Below, in pieces: positions 1 to 8,110 of a stretch of 64,000 nucleotides of DNA. A model generated the notes under the pieces. That model was given only the letters and a program-made list of their open reading frames with translations, had not been told where the DNA came from and did not search any database. Positions within the stretch are counted from its first letter, which is position 1. Each line of letters opens with the position of its first letter. The stretch covers positions 62,001 to 126,000 of the forward strand of contig NZ_VORM01000007.1 of the NCBI RefSeq assembly GCF_007997225.1, in the 5' to 3' direction. Position numbers and translations under genes: made by a program. This stretch comes from Subsaximicrobium wynnwilliamsii. GTDB taxonomy: Bacteria; Bacteroidota; Bacteroidia; Flavobacteriales; Flavobacteriaceae.

Positions 1-1388
1 CGAGTCCTTTGCAAAATCCGTTTCTAACAACTTCCCAAACCATAACAGTTCGCATTCAGAATGCTTTAAGCACCTTTTGTTATGACGAAACCTCAATTAA
101 TTTTAGGGTTAGTGAACAACCAGAAGCAGGCATCATCATGGATGATTTGGTTTGTGATGATGCTAGTAATGACGGAGTACATACGTTTACCTTGTCCAAT
201 TACGACGCACAAATTCTAAACGGGCAAGATCCAGATGTGTTTAGCATTCTGTATTTTGACGATAGTTCAAATGCCAATGCAAATATCAATGCGCTGCCCG
301 ATAATTATGTTGTAGATACCACCTCAAAAACCATATATGCAAGAATTCAAAACAACAGTAATACCGATTGTTTTGATATAACAAGCTTTGAATTGGGCGT
401 TCATTATTTGCCACTTGCCAATGCACCAGAGCCTGTTCAAGTTTGCGATGACCAGAGCAATGATGGTATGGAAACAATTAATTTGAACGAACAAAATACA
501 GCTATTTTAAATAGTCAATCAACATCAGATAATGTGATTTCTTATCATCTATCTTTAAATGACGCGGAAGCGAATGCAAATGCCCTAAATACAGATTTCA
601 TGAACACTGAAAATCCACAAACCATTTATGCAAGGCTTGAAAACGCACTTTTCCCAGATTGTTTTACGACCAGCTCTTTTCAAATTGAGGTCATGGAGCA
701 ACCCGTTCTATTGATGGATGACCAATGGCCGATTTGTGAAGGTAGCACGGTTGAATTGGTTGCTGATGCTGGATATGATGAATACTTGTGGTCAACAGGA
801 GAAACCACACCGTCCATAACTGTCGATACCGAAGGAACCTATGACCTAACTGTTACCAATGTTTATAGAGATTTACGCTGTGAAACATCAAAAACACTTA
901 CAGTTGTAAAATCCAACATAGCAACTATTACAGAAGTTGAGACTTCAGATTGGTCTCAAGACAATAATGCGGTCATTATTTTTGTTGATGGCAATGGGGA
1001 CTACGAGTTTTCATTAAATGGATTTGACTACCAAGATTCCAATGCATTCAATAATCTTGACATTGATGACTATACGGTATATGTTCGGGATAAAAATGGT
1101 TGCGGAATTGTAAGTGAGGAAATTTACCTATTGTATTACCCGAAATTTTTCACTCCCAACAATGACGGTTATCATGATTTCTGGCAGCTGATCAATTCAG
1201 AAAAAGAACCTCAAAACCGAACATTCATTTATGACCGCTATGGCAAGTTGATCAAGCAACTAAGACCTGACGGACTAGGATGGGACGGCACCTTTAACGG
1301 GAGACCACTACCCAATAGTGATTATTGGTTTACCTTGGAGCGTGAAAATGGTAAAAGTTATAGTGGGCATTTTAGCTTGAAAAGATAA
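1..1388 (+). CDS. Type IX secreted protein, C-terminal part (type B sorting domain), partial
   Basis: The reading frame is open to the left edge, so the true start lies outside the window. The visible part has at least two repeats of about 95 residues built on VCDD.SNDG ... QTIYARI.N ... C....SF, typical of large flavobacterial adhesin or gliding-associated surface proteins. A PKD/Ig-like stretch follows (ICEGSTVELVADAGYDEYLW, TVTN). The last 83 residues (FFTPNNDGYHDFW, IYDRYGKLIKQL, GWDGTFNGRPLPNSDYWFT, GHFSLKR) match the gliding-motility-associated type B C-terminal domain that targets cargo to the type IX secretion system. The product is therefore expected outside the cell or on the cell surface. 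Its ligand cannot be told from the sequence. Confidence 0.9.
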   Translation, partial: SPLQNPFLTTSQTITVRIQNALSTFCYDETSINFRVSEQPEAGIIMDDLVCDDASNDGVHTFTLSNYDAQILNGQDPDVFSILYFDDSSNANANINALPDNYVVDTTSKTIYARIQNNSNTDCFDITSFELGVHYLPLANAPEPVQVCDDQSNDGMETINLNEQNTAILNSQSTSDNVISYHLSLNDAEANANALNTDFMNTENPQTIYARLENALFPDCFTTSSFQIEVMEQPVLLMDDQWPICEGSTVELVADAGYDEYLWSTGETTPSITVDTEGTYDLTVTNVYRDLRCETSKTLTVVKSNIATITEVETSDWSQDNNAVIIFVDGNGDYEFSLNGFDYQDSNAFNNLDIDDYTVYVRDKNGCGIVSEEIYLLYYPKFFTPNNDGYHDFWQLINSEKEPQNRTFIYDRYGKLIKQLRPDGLGWDGTFNGRPLPNSDYWFTLERENGKSYSGHFSLKR

Positions 1389-1536
1389 TTAGGATAACCA
1401 CTATTTTTGAACCGGTAAATTTCGACATTGAAGTCAAAAAAAATGTTCTATTTATCAATCACTTTACGGCTACCTAAGCTTACTAAAACAGCGCTTTAAA
1501 ATTTTTATTTCTACTGAAAAGCCGTTCATTTCTAAA

Positions 1537-2228
1537 ATCCCCGCGATAACGATGGAGCAATTGTTGGAGCTCTTTTTTGCTTGACCTTGCTTCGATTTTT
1601 CCCAAGGACTTTGAAAGCAAAAAAGCGACTTGCGAGAGCGTGTTAAATCGCCCGAAAAATAACAAATTCATCATCATTAGTACAAAAATAATTTTTTTGC
1701 AATTTTAAAAACACCATCCAAATCTCCAATCCCCGCGATAACGATGGAGCAATTGTTGGAGCTCTTTTTTGCTTGACGTTTTTCCGATTTTTCCCAAAGA
1801 CTTTGAAAGCAAAAAAAGCGACTTGCGAGAGCGTGTTAAATCGCCCGAGAAAATAACAAATTCATCATCATTAGTACAAAAATAATTTTTTTACAATTTT
1901 AAAATCACCATCCAAATCTCCAATCCCCGCGATAACGATGGAGCAATTGTTGGAGCTCTTTTTTGCTTGACCTTGCTTCGATTTTTCCAAAGACTTTGAA
2001 AGCAAAAAAAGCGACTTGCGAGAGCGTGTTAAATCGCCCGAAAAAATAACAAATTCATCATCATTATTGCAAAAATAATTTTTTTACAATTTTAAAATCA
2101 CCATCCAAATCTCCAATCCCCGCGATAACGATGGAGCAATTGTTGGAGCTCTTTTTTGCTTGACCTTGCTTCGATTTTTCCAAAGACTTTGAAAGCAAAA
2201 AAAAGCGACTTGCGAGAGCGTGTTGAAT
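1537..2228. repeat. Tandem direct repeat, four copies of a ~193-bp unit
   Basis: The landmark CCCCGCGATAACGATGGAGC starts at 1539, 1731, 1925 and 2118, giving periods of 192, 194 and 193 bp. Each unit also holds GGAGCTCTTTTTTGCTT, ACTTTGAAAGC, GCGACTTGCGAGAGCGTGTT and an AT-rich end with CATCATCATTA. Copies differ by a few substitutions and single-base indels in A or T runs. The fourth copy stops at GAGAGCGTGTTGAATC and runs into a CCTGCC palindrome. Short open frames on the minus strand are not phase-conserved between copies, so coding is unlikely. No promoter is evident inside the unit. Confidence 0.9.
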
Positions 2229-2249
2229 CCTGCCTACCGCACAGGCAGG
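2229..2249. repeat. Short palindrome, CCTGCC/GGCAGG family
   Basis: CCTGCCT and AGGCAGG arms of seven bases surround a seven-base loop. Relatives occur at 21174-21190, 36021-36032, 50492-50503 and 58100-58120, always in gaps between genes. It terminates the fourth 193-bp repeat copy. Confidence 0.75.
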
Positions 2250-2285
2250 CGCCCAAATCATTCTACAAATAAATAAAAGCAGATA

Positions 2286-2319
2286 TTTGGTAAAGTTAAC
2301 AAGTAAAAGATTACCTTTG
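2286..2319 (+). promoter_or_regulatory. Bacteroidota-type promoter of the DEAD-box helicase gene
   Basis: TTTG at 2286-2289, a 22-base spacer and TACCTTTG at 2312-2319 match the TTTG/TAnnTTTG promoter of this phylum. Transcription would start near 2326, giving a leader of about 135 bases. That leader holds two small hairpins, TCCGA/TCGGA at 2333-2346 and CCTCA/TGAGG at 2357-2369. Confidence 0.7.
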
Positions 2320-2462
2320 CACCTTGAAAAATTCCGATGCGTCGGATTTATAAATTCCTCAGAGTGAGGATGTGTTCGCTAGAAGTTTAAGTGTTTAGTA
2401 TGTCGATTCGCTTCTTTTGTAACACACAAAGATCATAATCGAATACATATAATCAAAAACGA

Positions 2463-4310
2463 ATGAGCACATTCAAAGAACTCGGTCTTCGCGAAGACCT
2501 GCTAAATGCTGTCAATGACCTAGGTTTTGAAACCCCTAGTGACGTACAAGCACAAGCCATCCCAATTTTATTGGAAAAAGATACCGACCTCGTTGCCCTT
2601 GCGCAAACAGGAACCGGTAAAACCGCAGCCTTTGGTTTCCCCATGCTGCAAAAAATCGACATAGACAGTCGTACCACACAAGGTCTAATCCTATCGCCTA
2701 CCCGTGAACTGTGTTTACAGATCACCAATGAGATTAAGCTCTACGGCAAATATTGCAAAGGTCTTAATGTAACTGCCATTTATGGTGGTGCAAGCATTAG
2801 CGATCAAGCACGTCAGGTTAAACGTGGTTCACAGATTATCGTTGCGACTCCTGGTCGTATGAAGGATATGATCAACCGTAATATGGTTGACATTTCAAAA
2901 ATTGAATATGCGGTGCTTGATGAGGCCGATGAAATGCTCAATATGGGCTTTTATGAGGACATCACAGACATCCTTTCCCATACTCCAAAAGAGAAGAATA
3001 CTTGGTTGTTTTCTGCAACCATGCCTAAGGAAGTGTCAAGAATCGCTAAAGATTTTATGCGCGACCCAATAGAAATCACCGTTGGCAACAAAAACGAAAG
3101 TACCAACCAAGTGTCTCACGAATACTATTTGGTAACTGCCCGTGACCGTTATCAAGCTTTAAAACGTTTGTGTGACGCGAATCCTGATATTTTTTCAGTT
3201 ATTTTTTGTCGTACCAAACGCGATACCCAAAAAGTGGCAGAAAATCTTATCGAAGATGGCTACAGTGCTGGCGCCTTACACGGCGATTTGAGCCAGAACC
3301 AACGTGATTTGGTTATGAAATCCTTTAGAAACAAGCAAATACAAATGCTCGTGGCTACCGATGTGGCGGCTCGAGGTATTGATGTTGATGATATTACCCA
3401 CGTCATAAATTACCAATTGCCAGACGAACCCGAAATTTACACACACCGTTCTGGACGTACAGGACGTGCCGGTAAAACAGGTATTTCTATGGTTATTGTC
3501 TCTAAAAGTGAGGTGCGTAAGATCAAGAGTATCGAGCGTATCATCAAGAAACAATTTGAGAAAAAGGAAATCCCAAGTGGTATTGATATTTGTGAGGTTC
3601 AATTGATGTCTCTCGCCAATAAAATCCATACTACGAAAGTCAATAATGAAATTGACAAATATCTGGATAGCATCAACGCTTTGTTTGTGGATACAGATAA
3701 GGATGAGCTGATCAAGAAATTCTTTTCGGTGGAATTTTCCAGATTTTTCAACTACTATCAAAAAACCAAGGATCTTAACAGCATCGCCACGTCTTCTAGA
3801 GATTCGGAAGGTGGTCGTGACTATGGAGGCAGCGGTAATGAATCCCGTTTCTTCATAAATGTGGGTAAAAAAGATGGTTTTGATTGGATGCAGTTGAAAG
3901 ATTTCTTAAAGGAGCAATTGCAATTAGGTCGCGATGACGTGTTTAAAGTGGACGTGAAAGACAGTTTCTCTTTCTTTAATACTGAAAAAGCAAACGAAGA
4001 AAAAATATTGGCCTTCTTTACCGATTTCAAATATGAAGGACGCTTTGTCAACGTTGAAGTCAGCGAAGATAAAGGCGGTCGTTCTGGCGGCGGTCGTCGC
4101 AATAGCGGCGGTGGCGGCGGAAAACGCAGACGTGATGATAGCCCAAGAGGCGAGAGACGTTCTGGCGGAAGACGCAGCGATTCTGGTTCTGGCTTTGGCT
4201 CAGGTAACCGAAAAGACAGACGAAGCGCAAGCGGAAGCGGCGCAGGTTCTAGACGCACTGAAACCAGCTCGGCATCAGACAGACCAAGACGTTCTAGACG
4301 CAGAGACTAG
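2463..4310 (+). CDS. DEAD-box ATP-dependent RNA helicase with DbpA-like and RGG-type tail
   Basis: This 615-residue protein unwinds RNA, most likely in ribosome assembly or cold adaptation. The Q motif region is at residues 4-34, AQTGTGKT (Walker A) at 47-54, PTREL near 79, DEAD at 153-156, SAT at 184-186 and the HRSGRTGRAG helicase C motif near 325. Residues about 460-540 fit a DbpA-type RNA-binding domain. The last 75 residues are low complexity, rich in Gly, Arg and Ser, and probably bind RNA non-specifically. It resembles DeaD/CsdA or DbpA, and the sequence does not decide between them. The gene has its own promoter and a strong terminator, so it is monocistronic. The long leader suggests post-transcriptional or cold control, which is inference. 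Confidence 0.95.
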   Translation: MSTFKELGLREDLLNAVNDLGFETPSDVQAQAIPILLEKDTDLVALAQTGTGKTAAFGFPMLQKIDIDSRTTQGLILSPTRELCLQITNEIKLYGKYCKGLNVTAIYGGASISDQARQVKRGSQIIVATPGRMKDMINRNMVDISKIEYAVLDEADEMLNMGFYEDITDILSHTPKEKNTWLFSATMPKEVSRIAKDFMRDPIEITVGNKNESTNQVSHEYYLVTARDRYQALKRLCDANPDIFSVIFCRTKRDTQKVAENLIEDGYSAGALHGDLSQNQRDLVMKSFRNKQIQMLVATDVAARGIDVDDITHVINYQLPDEPEIYTHRSGRTGRAGKTGISMVIVSKSEVRKIKSIERIIKKQFEKKEIPSGIDICEVQLMSLANKIHTTKVNNEIDKYLDSINALFVDTDKDELIKKFFSVEFSRFFNYYQKTKDLNSIATSSRDSEGGRDYGGSGNESRFFINVGKKDGFDWMQLKDFLKEQLQLGRDDVFKVDVKDSFSFFNTEKANEEKILAFFTDFKYEGRFVNVEVSEDKGGRSGGGRRNSGGGGGKRRRDDSPRGERRSGGRRSDSGSGFGSGNRKDRRSASGSGAGSRRTETSSASDRPRRSRRRD

Positions 4311-4319
4311 AGGATTTTT

Positions 4320-4361
4320 GATTGACGATTTTCGATTGACGATTGTTGAACTTTGAACTTA
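4320..4361. repeat. Degenerate heptamer tract after the helicase gene
   Basis: Starting ten bases after the stop codon, six words follow in 7-bp phase: GATTGAC, GATTTTC, GATTGAC, GATTGTT, GAACTTT, GAACTTA. Confidence 0.6.
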
Positions 4362-4369
4362 AATATAAA

Positions 4370-4406
4370 ATGTTCCAACTTGCTTTTGCAGTTGGAACAT
4401 TTTTTT
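4370..4406 (+). terminator. Rho-independent terminator of the helicase gene
   Basis: An 11-bp perfect stem (ATGTTCCAACT with AGTTGGAACAT) surrounds a nine-base loop and is followed by six T residues, 60 bases after the stop codon. Confidence 0.9.
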
Positions 4407-5261
4407 GAATATCGAATAAAGAATTTTGAATGCCGAATGATGAAGTGGCGTTGGATTGAAGTTTCAACTTGACGGAAGACGGGAGGAAGACGGGAGACGG
4501 GAGACGGAAGACGGAAGACGGAAGACGGAAGACGCAAGACGCAAGACGGAATATCGAATATCGAATAGAGAATTTTGAACGCCCAATGATGAAGTGGTTT
4601 TTGGTTGAAGTTTCAACTTTACGGAAGACGGGGGAAGACGGGAGACGGAAGACGGGAGACGTAAGACGGAAGACGGAATAACGAATAAAGAATTTTGAAT
4701 GCCGAATGATGAAGTGGCGTTGGATTGAAGTTTCAACTTGACGGAAGCTGGGAGGAAGACGGGAGACGGGAGACGGGAGACGGGAGACGGGAGACGGGAG
4801 ACGGGAGACGGGATAACGAATAAAGAATTTTGAACGCCCAATGATGAAGTGGTTTTTGGTTGAAGTTTCAACTTTACGGAAGACGGGAGACGGAAGACGG
4901 GAGGAAGACGGAAGACGGAATAAAGAATTTTGAATGCCGAATGATGAAGTGGAATTAGATTGAAGTTTCAACTTTACGAGTGACGGAAGACCGAAGACGG
5001 AAGACGCAAGACGGAATATCGAATATCGAATAAAGAATTTTGAACGCCCAATGATGAAGTGGTTTTTGGTTGAAGTTTCAACTTTACGGAAGACGGGGGA
5101 AGACGGGAGACGGAATAACGAATAAAGAATTTTGAACGCCGAATGATGAAGTGGCGTTGGATTGAAGTTTCAACTTGACGGAAGACGGGAGGAAGACGGG
5201 AGACGGGAGACGGGAGACGGAATAACGAATAAAGAATTTTGAGTGCCGAATGATGAAGTGG
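4407..5261. repeat. Compound minisatellite: GACGGRA heptamers alternating with ~60-bp blocks
   Basis: Eight blocks begin with AAAGAATTTTGA or a close variant and contain ATGATGAAGTGG, spaced about 90-150 bp. They are separated by 3 to 10 copies of GACGGAA, GACGGGA or GACGCAA. Two block types alternate: type A has GCCGAATGATGAAGTGGCG and CTTGACGG, and type B has GCCCAATGATGAAGTGG and CTTTACGG. The order is close to A B A B A B A A, a higher-order repeat. Long open frames on the minus strand read only repeats of RLPSPV or VSRLPS type and are repeat artefacts. A separate short tract (AGACTGY three times) lies at 5324-5344. Nothing else was seen up to 5430. Confidence 0.9.
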
Positions 5262-5430
5262 TCATCATTTAAAAATTTGAAATTCGAGTTCAGTTTCCAT
5301 AAGGACTGAGGTCTGCCAACTGAAGACTGCAGACTGTAGACTGCGTTATTTAGTTAATTTTTAGTCAAATTCAAAGGCATGTCCCATACTTCAACTTTAG
5401 TTTAGTATTTTTAACGCGCAAATAAATTTC

Positions 5431-6213
5431 ATGAAACAGCCAATCGCCTTATTTTTTACGCTCTTTATGTCAATGGTTTCCTTTGGCCAAGAAGAAGACA
5501 CTTCGGTCAAGGGGACAGTGATTGACTTGAGCACCGATTTGCCCATAGACCGCGTTAACATTGTCAATCTTAATCAGGTAATAGGCACCGCGACGAACGA
5601 TCAAGGCGAATTTGAAATCAAAGCACAATTGAACGATACCCTGCATTTATCTTATATTGGCTATAAATCGATCAAAGTACGTGTCACTAATGACTGGCTT
5701 AAGTTTGGCGAAACCAAGATCGGGATGACAGAGCTTGCTTTAGCGCTTGAAGAAGTCGTTGTTAACCAACTCAAGTTGACTGGCTACTTGGAAGTGGACG
5801 TCAAACAAGTGCCCATCAAATCCAATTACCGTTATAGTATATCTGGTCTTCCAAATTCCGGATACGAAGCTGGTGATCGCAGGCCAAATGCCGTAAGTAA
5901 GGTCATTGGCGCTATTTTCAATCCTGCCGATTTTTTACACAATGTCTTCGGAAAAAAACCAAACGAGCTTAGAAAGCTTCGGAAAATGAAGGAAGATGAC
6001 GAGATTAGAAATCTACTCGCGTCTCGTTTTGATCGGGAAATGCTTTTGGTGCTGCTTCAAGTGGATCGTTTTGATTTGGATGAAATCGTAAACCAGTGCA
6101 ACTACTCCAAAGATTTTATAAGAAGTGCCAATGACCTTCAAATCCTCGATGCCATAAGCGAATGTTATGAGGAATATAAGATCCTAAACAGGAATAAATC
6201 TGGACGGTTTTAA
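5431..6213 (+). CDS. Carboxypeptidase-regulatory-like domain protein, exported
   Basis: The 260-residue product begins with a signal peptide (MKQPIALFFTLFMSMVSFGQ, cleavage likely after residue 19-20). Residues about 25-105 form a carboxypeptidase D regulatory-like beta-sandwich (VKGTVIDLSTDLPIDRVNI, GTATNDQGEFEIKA, LHLSYIGYKS), the same fold found at the start of SusC-type receptors. Here it is not followed by a plug or barrel. The C-terminal part is charged and helical (LRKLRKMKEDDEIRNLLASR) and not recognised. The protein probably acts in the periplasm or on the outer membrane. Its partner is unknown. Confidence 0.8.
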   Translation: MKQPIALFFTLFMSMVSFGQEEDTSVKGTVIDLSTDLPIDRVNIVNLNQVIGTATNDQGEFEIKAQLNDTLHLSYIGYKSIKVRVTNDWLKFGETKIGMTELALALEEVVVNQLKLTGYLEVDVKQVPIKSNYRYSISGLPNSGYEAGDRRPNAVSKVIGAIFNPADFLHNVFGKKPNELRKLRKMKEDDEIRNLLASRFDREMLLVLLQVDRFDLDEIVNQCNYSKDFIRSANDLQILDAISECYEEYKILNRNKSGRF

Positions 6214-6337
6214 AGCCAGGTCTAAGTTGCTTCAAGCAAAATATACAGGTTTATAGACCTTTGCTCCAAATTCATGATCCGGGCTTTACAACTTTCAGGC
6301 ACTAAAACTTCTGTCTTATCCTATTTGATTATCCATC

Positions 6338-6991
6338 CTAAGCTTTATAGAACCGTGCCTCAATTGCCTCATTACTTTTAATGGTTTTTCTGCACCAATC
6401 TAGGCGTTTTTCCAATTGCTGTGCTTCGGTTAATTGCCATTTGACGTCACTTTCTCTCAAGCGCGCAGTCAAATGTTGCAGTATTACGGCTGCTGAGACC
6501 GAGATATTCAAACTTTCTGTAAAGCCATACATTGGTATTTTCAAAAACGCATCTGCTTCAGCAATAACTTCCTTAGACAGTCCTTCGGTTTCCCTTCCGA
6601 AGAAAAAACAGGATTTTTTGCTTACGTCGAAATCTTGCAAGTTACTATCATTTTCGTGCGGTGTGGTAGCCACAATTTGATAACCTTCCCCTTTTAGATG
6701 GTTAAGACTATCCTTCACAGATTGATAGCGGTACACATCAACCCATTTCTGGGAGCCCATTGCAATTTCACTATCAATTTGCTTGGCATTTTGCTCTTCA
6801 ACTATATGAACATCCTGAACACCAAACACATCACAACTTCGCATCACAGCACTGGTGTTGTGCAATTGGAATACATCTTCAGTCGCAACACAAAAATGTC
6901 TTGTACGCTGGGCGATGATCCGCTTAAACCTTTCAATACGTGAGGTCGTCAAAAAACCCTCTAGGTGCTCAAGAAGTGCTATATCAATCAT
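6338..6991 (-). CDS. trmH: tRNA (guanosine-2'-O-)-methyltransferase TrmH (SpoU family)
   Basis: This SPOUT-class 2'-O-methylase of 217 residues would methylate the ribose of G18 in tRNA using S-adenosylmethionine. SpoU motif 1 is seen as NTSAVMRSCDVFGVQDVHIV, and the knot motifs as FFFGRETEGLSKE and IPMYGFTESLNISVSAAV. The C-terminal RLDWCRKTIKSNE stretch is typical of TrmH proper rather than RlmB. The ATG at 6991 is preferred, because the only longer start is a TTG three codons upstream. It is transcribed against its right-hand neighbour and stands alone. Confidence 0.92.
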   Translation of the reverse strand: MIDIALLEHLEGFLTTSRIERFKRIIAQRTRHFCVATEDVFQLHNTSAVMRSCDVFGVQDVHIVEEQNAKQIDSEIAMGSQKWVDVYRYQSVKDSLNHLKGEGYQIVATTPHENDSNLQDFDVSKKSCFFFGRETEGLSKEVIAEADAFLKIPMYGFTESLNISVSAAVILQHLTARLRESDVKWQLTEAQQLEKRLDWCRKTIKSNEAIEARFYKA

Positions 6992-7373
6992 AGTGTTCAA
7001 AAGTAGGAAATGTTCGGCTGGTCTTTAAGAAAAATCTCTGAAATGTAAATCATAATGTGCTTATAAAATCCAAAAAAATCCTGCATTTAACAATTGATAT
7101 TTATGAATAAATCAAAACGAAATCTCTAGCGTTTTCAAAATTGAATAATCATTAAATTATACTCTTAATCTTTGGGGATTCTATAAAAATTGGAGATTCC
7201 CCTATCAAGACTGTGGTATTTAAGTTAATTATACGATATTGTAGTATTAGATCGTGATTCGCCCCCATTATTTACGTTTGCTACTTCCTACACCAAACCA
7301 AATACAATAAGTTCAACATAATGCATTAATATCGTGTGCAACATTTCAGCATAACCAATTTAAAACTAAACTA
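6992..7373. other. Gap between trmH and the ligase cluster
   Basis: This is a divergent AT-rich spacer. TACGTTTG at 7273-7280 fits the -7 box for the esterase gene, but no good TTTG lies at the right distance. No small gene or repeat was seen. Confidence 0.4.
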
Positions 7374-8078
7374 TTGAAAGAAGATTATCACAAATGGTAC
7401 TCCCCCACTTTAAGCAAGGATATAGAAATGCTCATTTTTGGACATGCTGGTTATCCAGTGATTCTTTTCCCAACCACCAGTGGCCGATTTTATGAATGCA
7501 GAGACTTCAAGCTTATCGATTCGGCACGCTGGTTTTTGGAGGCTGGTATCATTCAAATCTATTGCCCAGACAGCATCAACGAATTGAGTTGGTACGATAA
7601 AAACATGCATCCTGCCGATCGGGTTAAAAATCACATGTGGTACGATAAATTCATTTTAGACGAAGTGGTATCGTCCATTTGCATTGAAAAAGGCTTGGAT
7701 AAAGTCGCCGTTGCTGGCGTAAGCTTTGGCGGGTATCACGCTGCAAATTTCGCATTCAAACATCCTGAAAAAGTAAGCCACATGTTCAGCTTAAGTGGCT
7801 CATTTGACATCAAGTCCTTTATGGATGGCTATTATGATGACAATGTGTTTTTCAACAACCCCGTAGATTTTTTACCTGGCAGCAATCATCCCGACCTTTG
7901 GAATATGAACATCATTTTGGGTGTTGGCGAATGGGATATTTGTTTGGAAGCAAACCAGCGCCTAGCAAAGATTTTGAGCGACAAGAACATCCCGTTTTGG
8001 TTTGACGAGCGCAAATGGGCAGAACACGATTGGCCAATATGGAGGCAGATGTTTCCGCATTACCTATCTACAATATAA
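7374..8078 (+). CDS. Esterase-family alpha/beta hydrolase, first gene of the ligase cluster
   Basis: A 234-residue cytoplasmic protein without a signal peptide. The nucleophile elbow is GVSFGG with Ser117, and the likely catalytic His218 lies in AEHDWPIW near the end. The N-terminus (DYHKWYSPTLSKDIEMLIFG) is the usual start of this putative esterase family, which supports the TTG start codon. The next gene starts 32 bases downstream on the same strand, so co-transcription is likely. Within the cluster it may hydrolyse or transfer an acyl or peptidyl ester made by the neighbouring ligases, which is inference. A second, less similar esterase lies at 21382-22149. Confidence 0.85.
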   Translation: MKEDYHKWYSPTLSKDIEMLIFGHAGYPVILFPTTSGRFYECRDFKLIDSARWFLEAGIIQIYCPDSINELSWYDKNMHPADRVKNHMWYDKFILDEVVSSICIEKGLDKVAVAGVSFGGYHAANFAFKHPEKVSHMFSLSGSFDIKSFMDGYYDDNVFFNNPVDFLPGSNHPDLWNMNIILGVGEWDICLEANQRLAKILSDKNIPFWFDERKWAEHDWPIWRQMFPHYLSTI

Positions 8079-8110
8079 AAAAAGAGATTAACTATAAAAT
8101 AAAACTTACC

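Noticed and set aside
1483-2261. Minus-strand frames in the 193-bp repeat array
   Set aside because: The frame is not kept from copy to copy because of single-base indels, so protein coding is not conserved.
4294-4971. 225-codon open frame on the minus strand across the GACGGRA satellite, and others like it there
   Set aside because: It translates only the repeat (RLPSPV, FRLPSS) and overlaps the helicase end and its terminator. The frame is open because a 7-bp unit lacking stops repeats.
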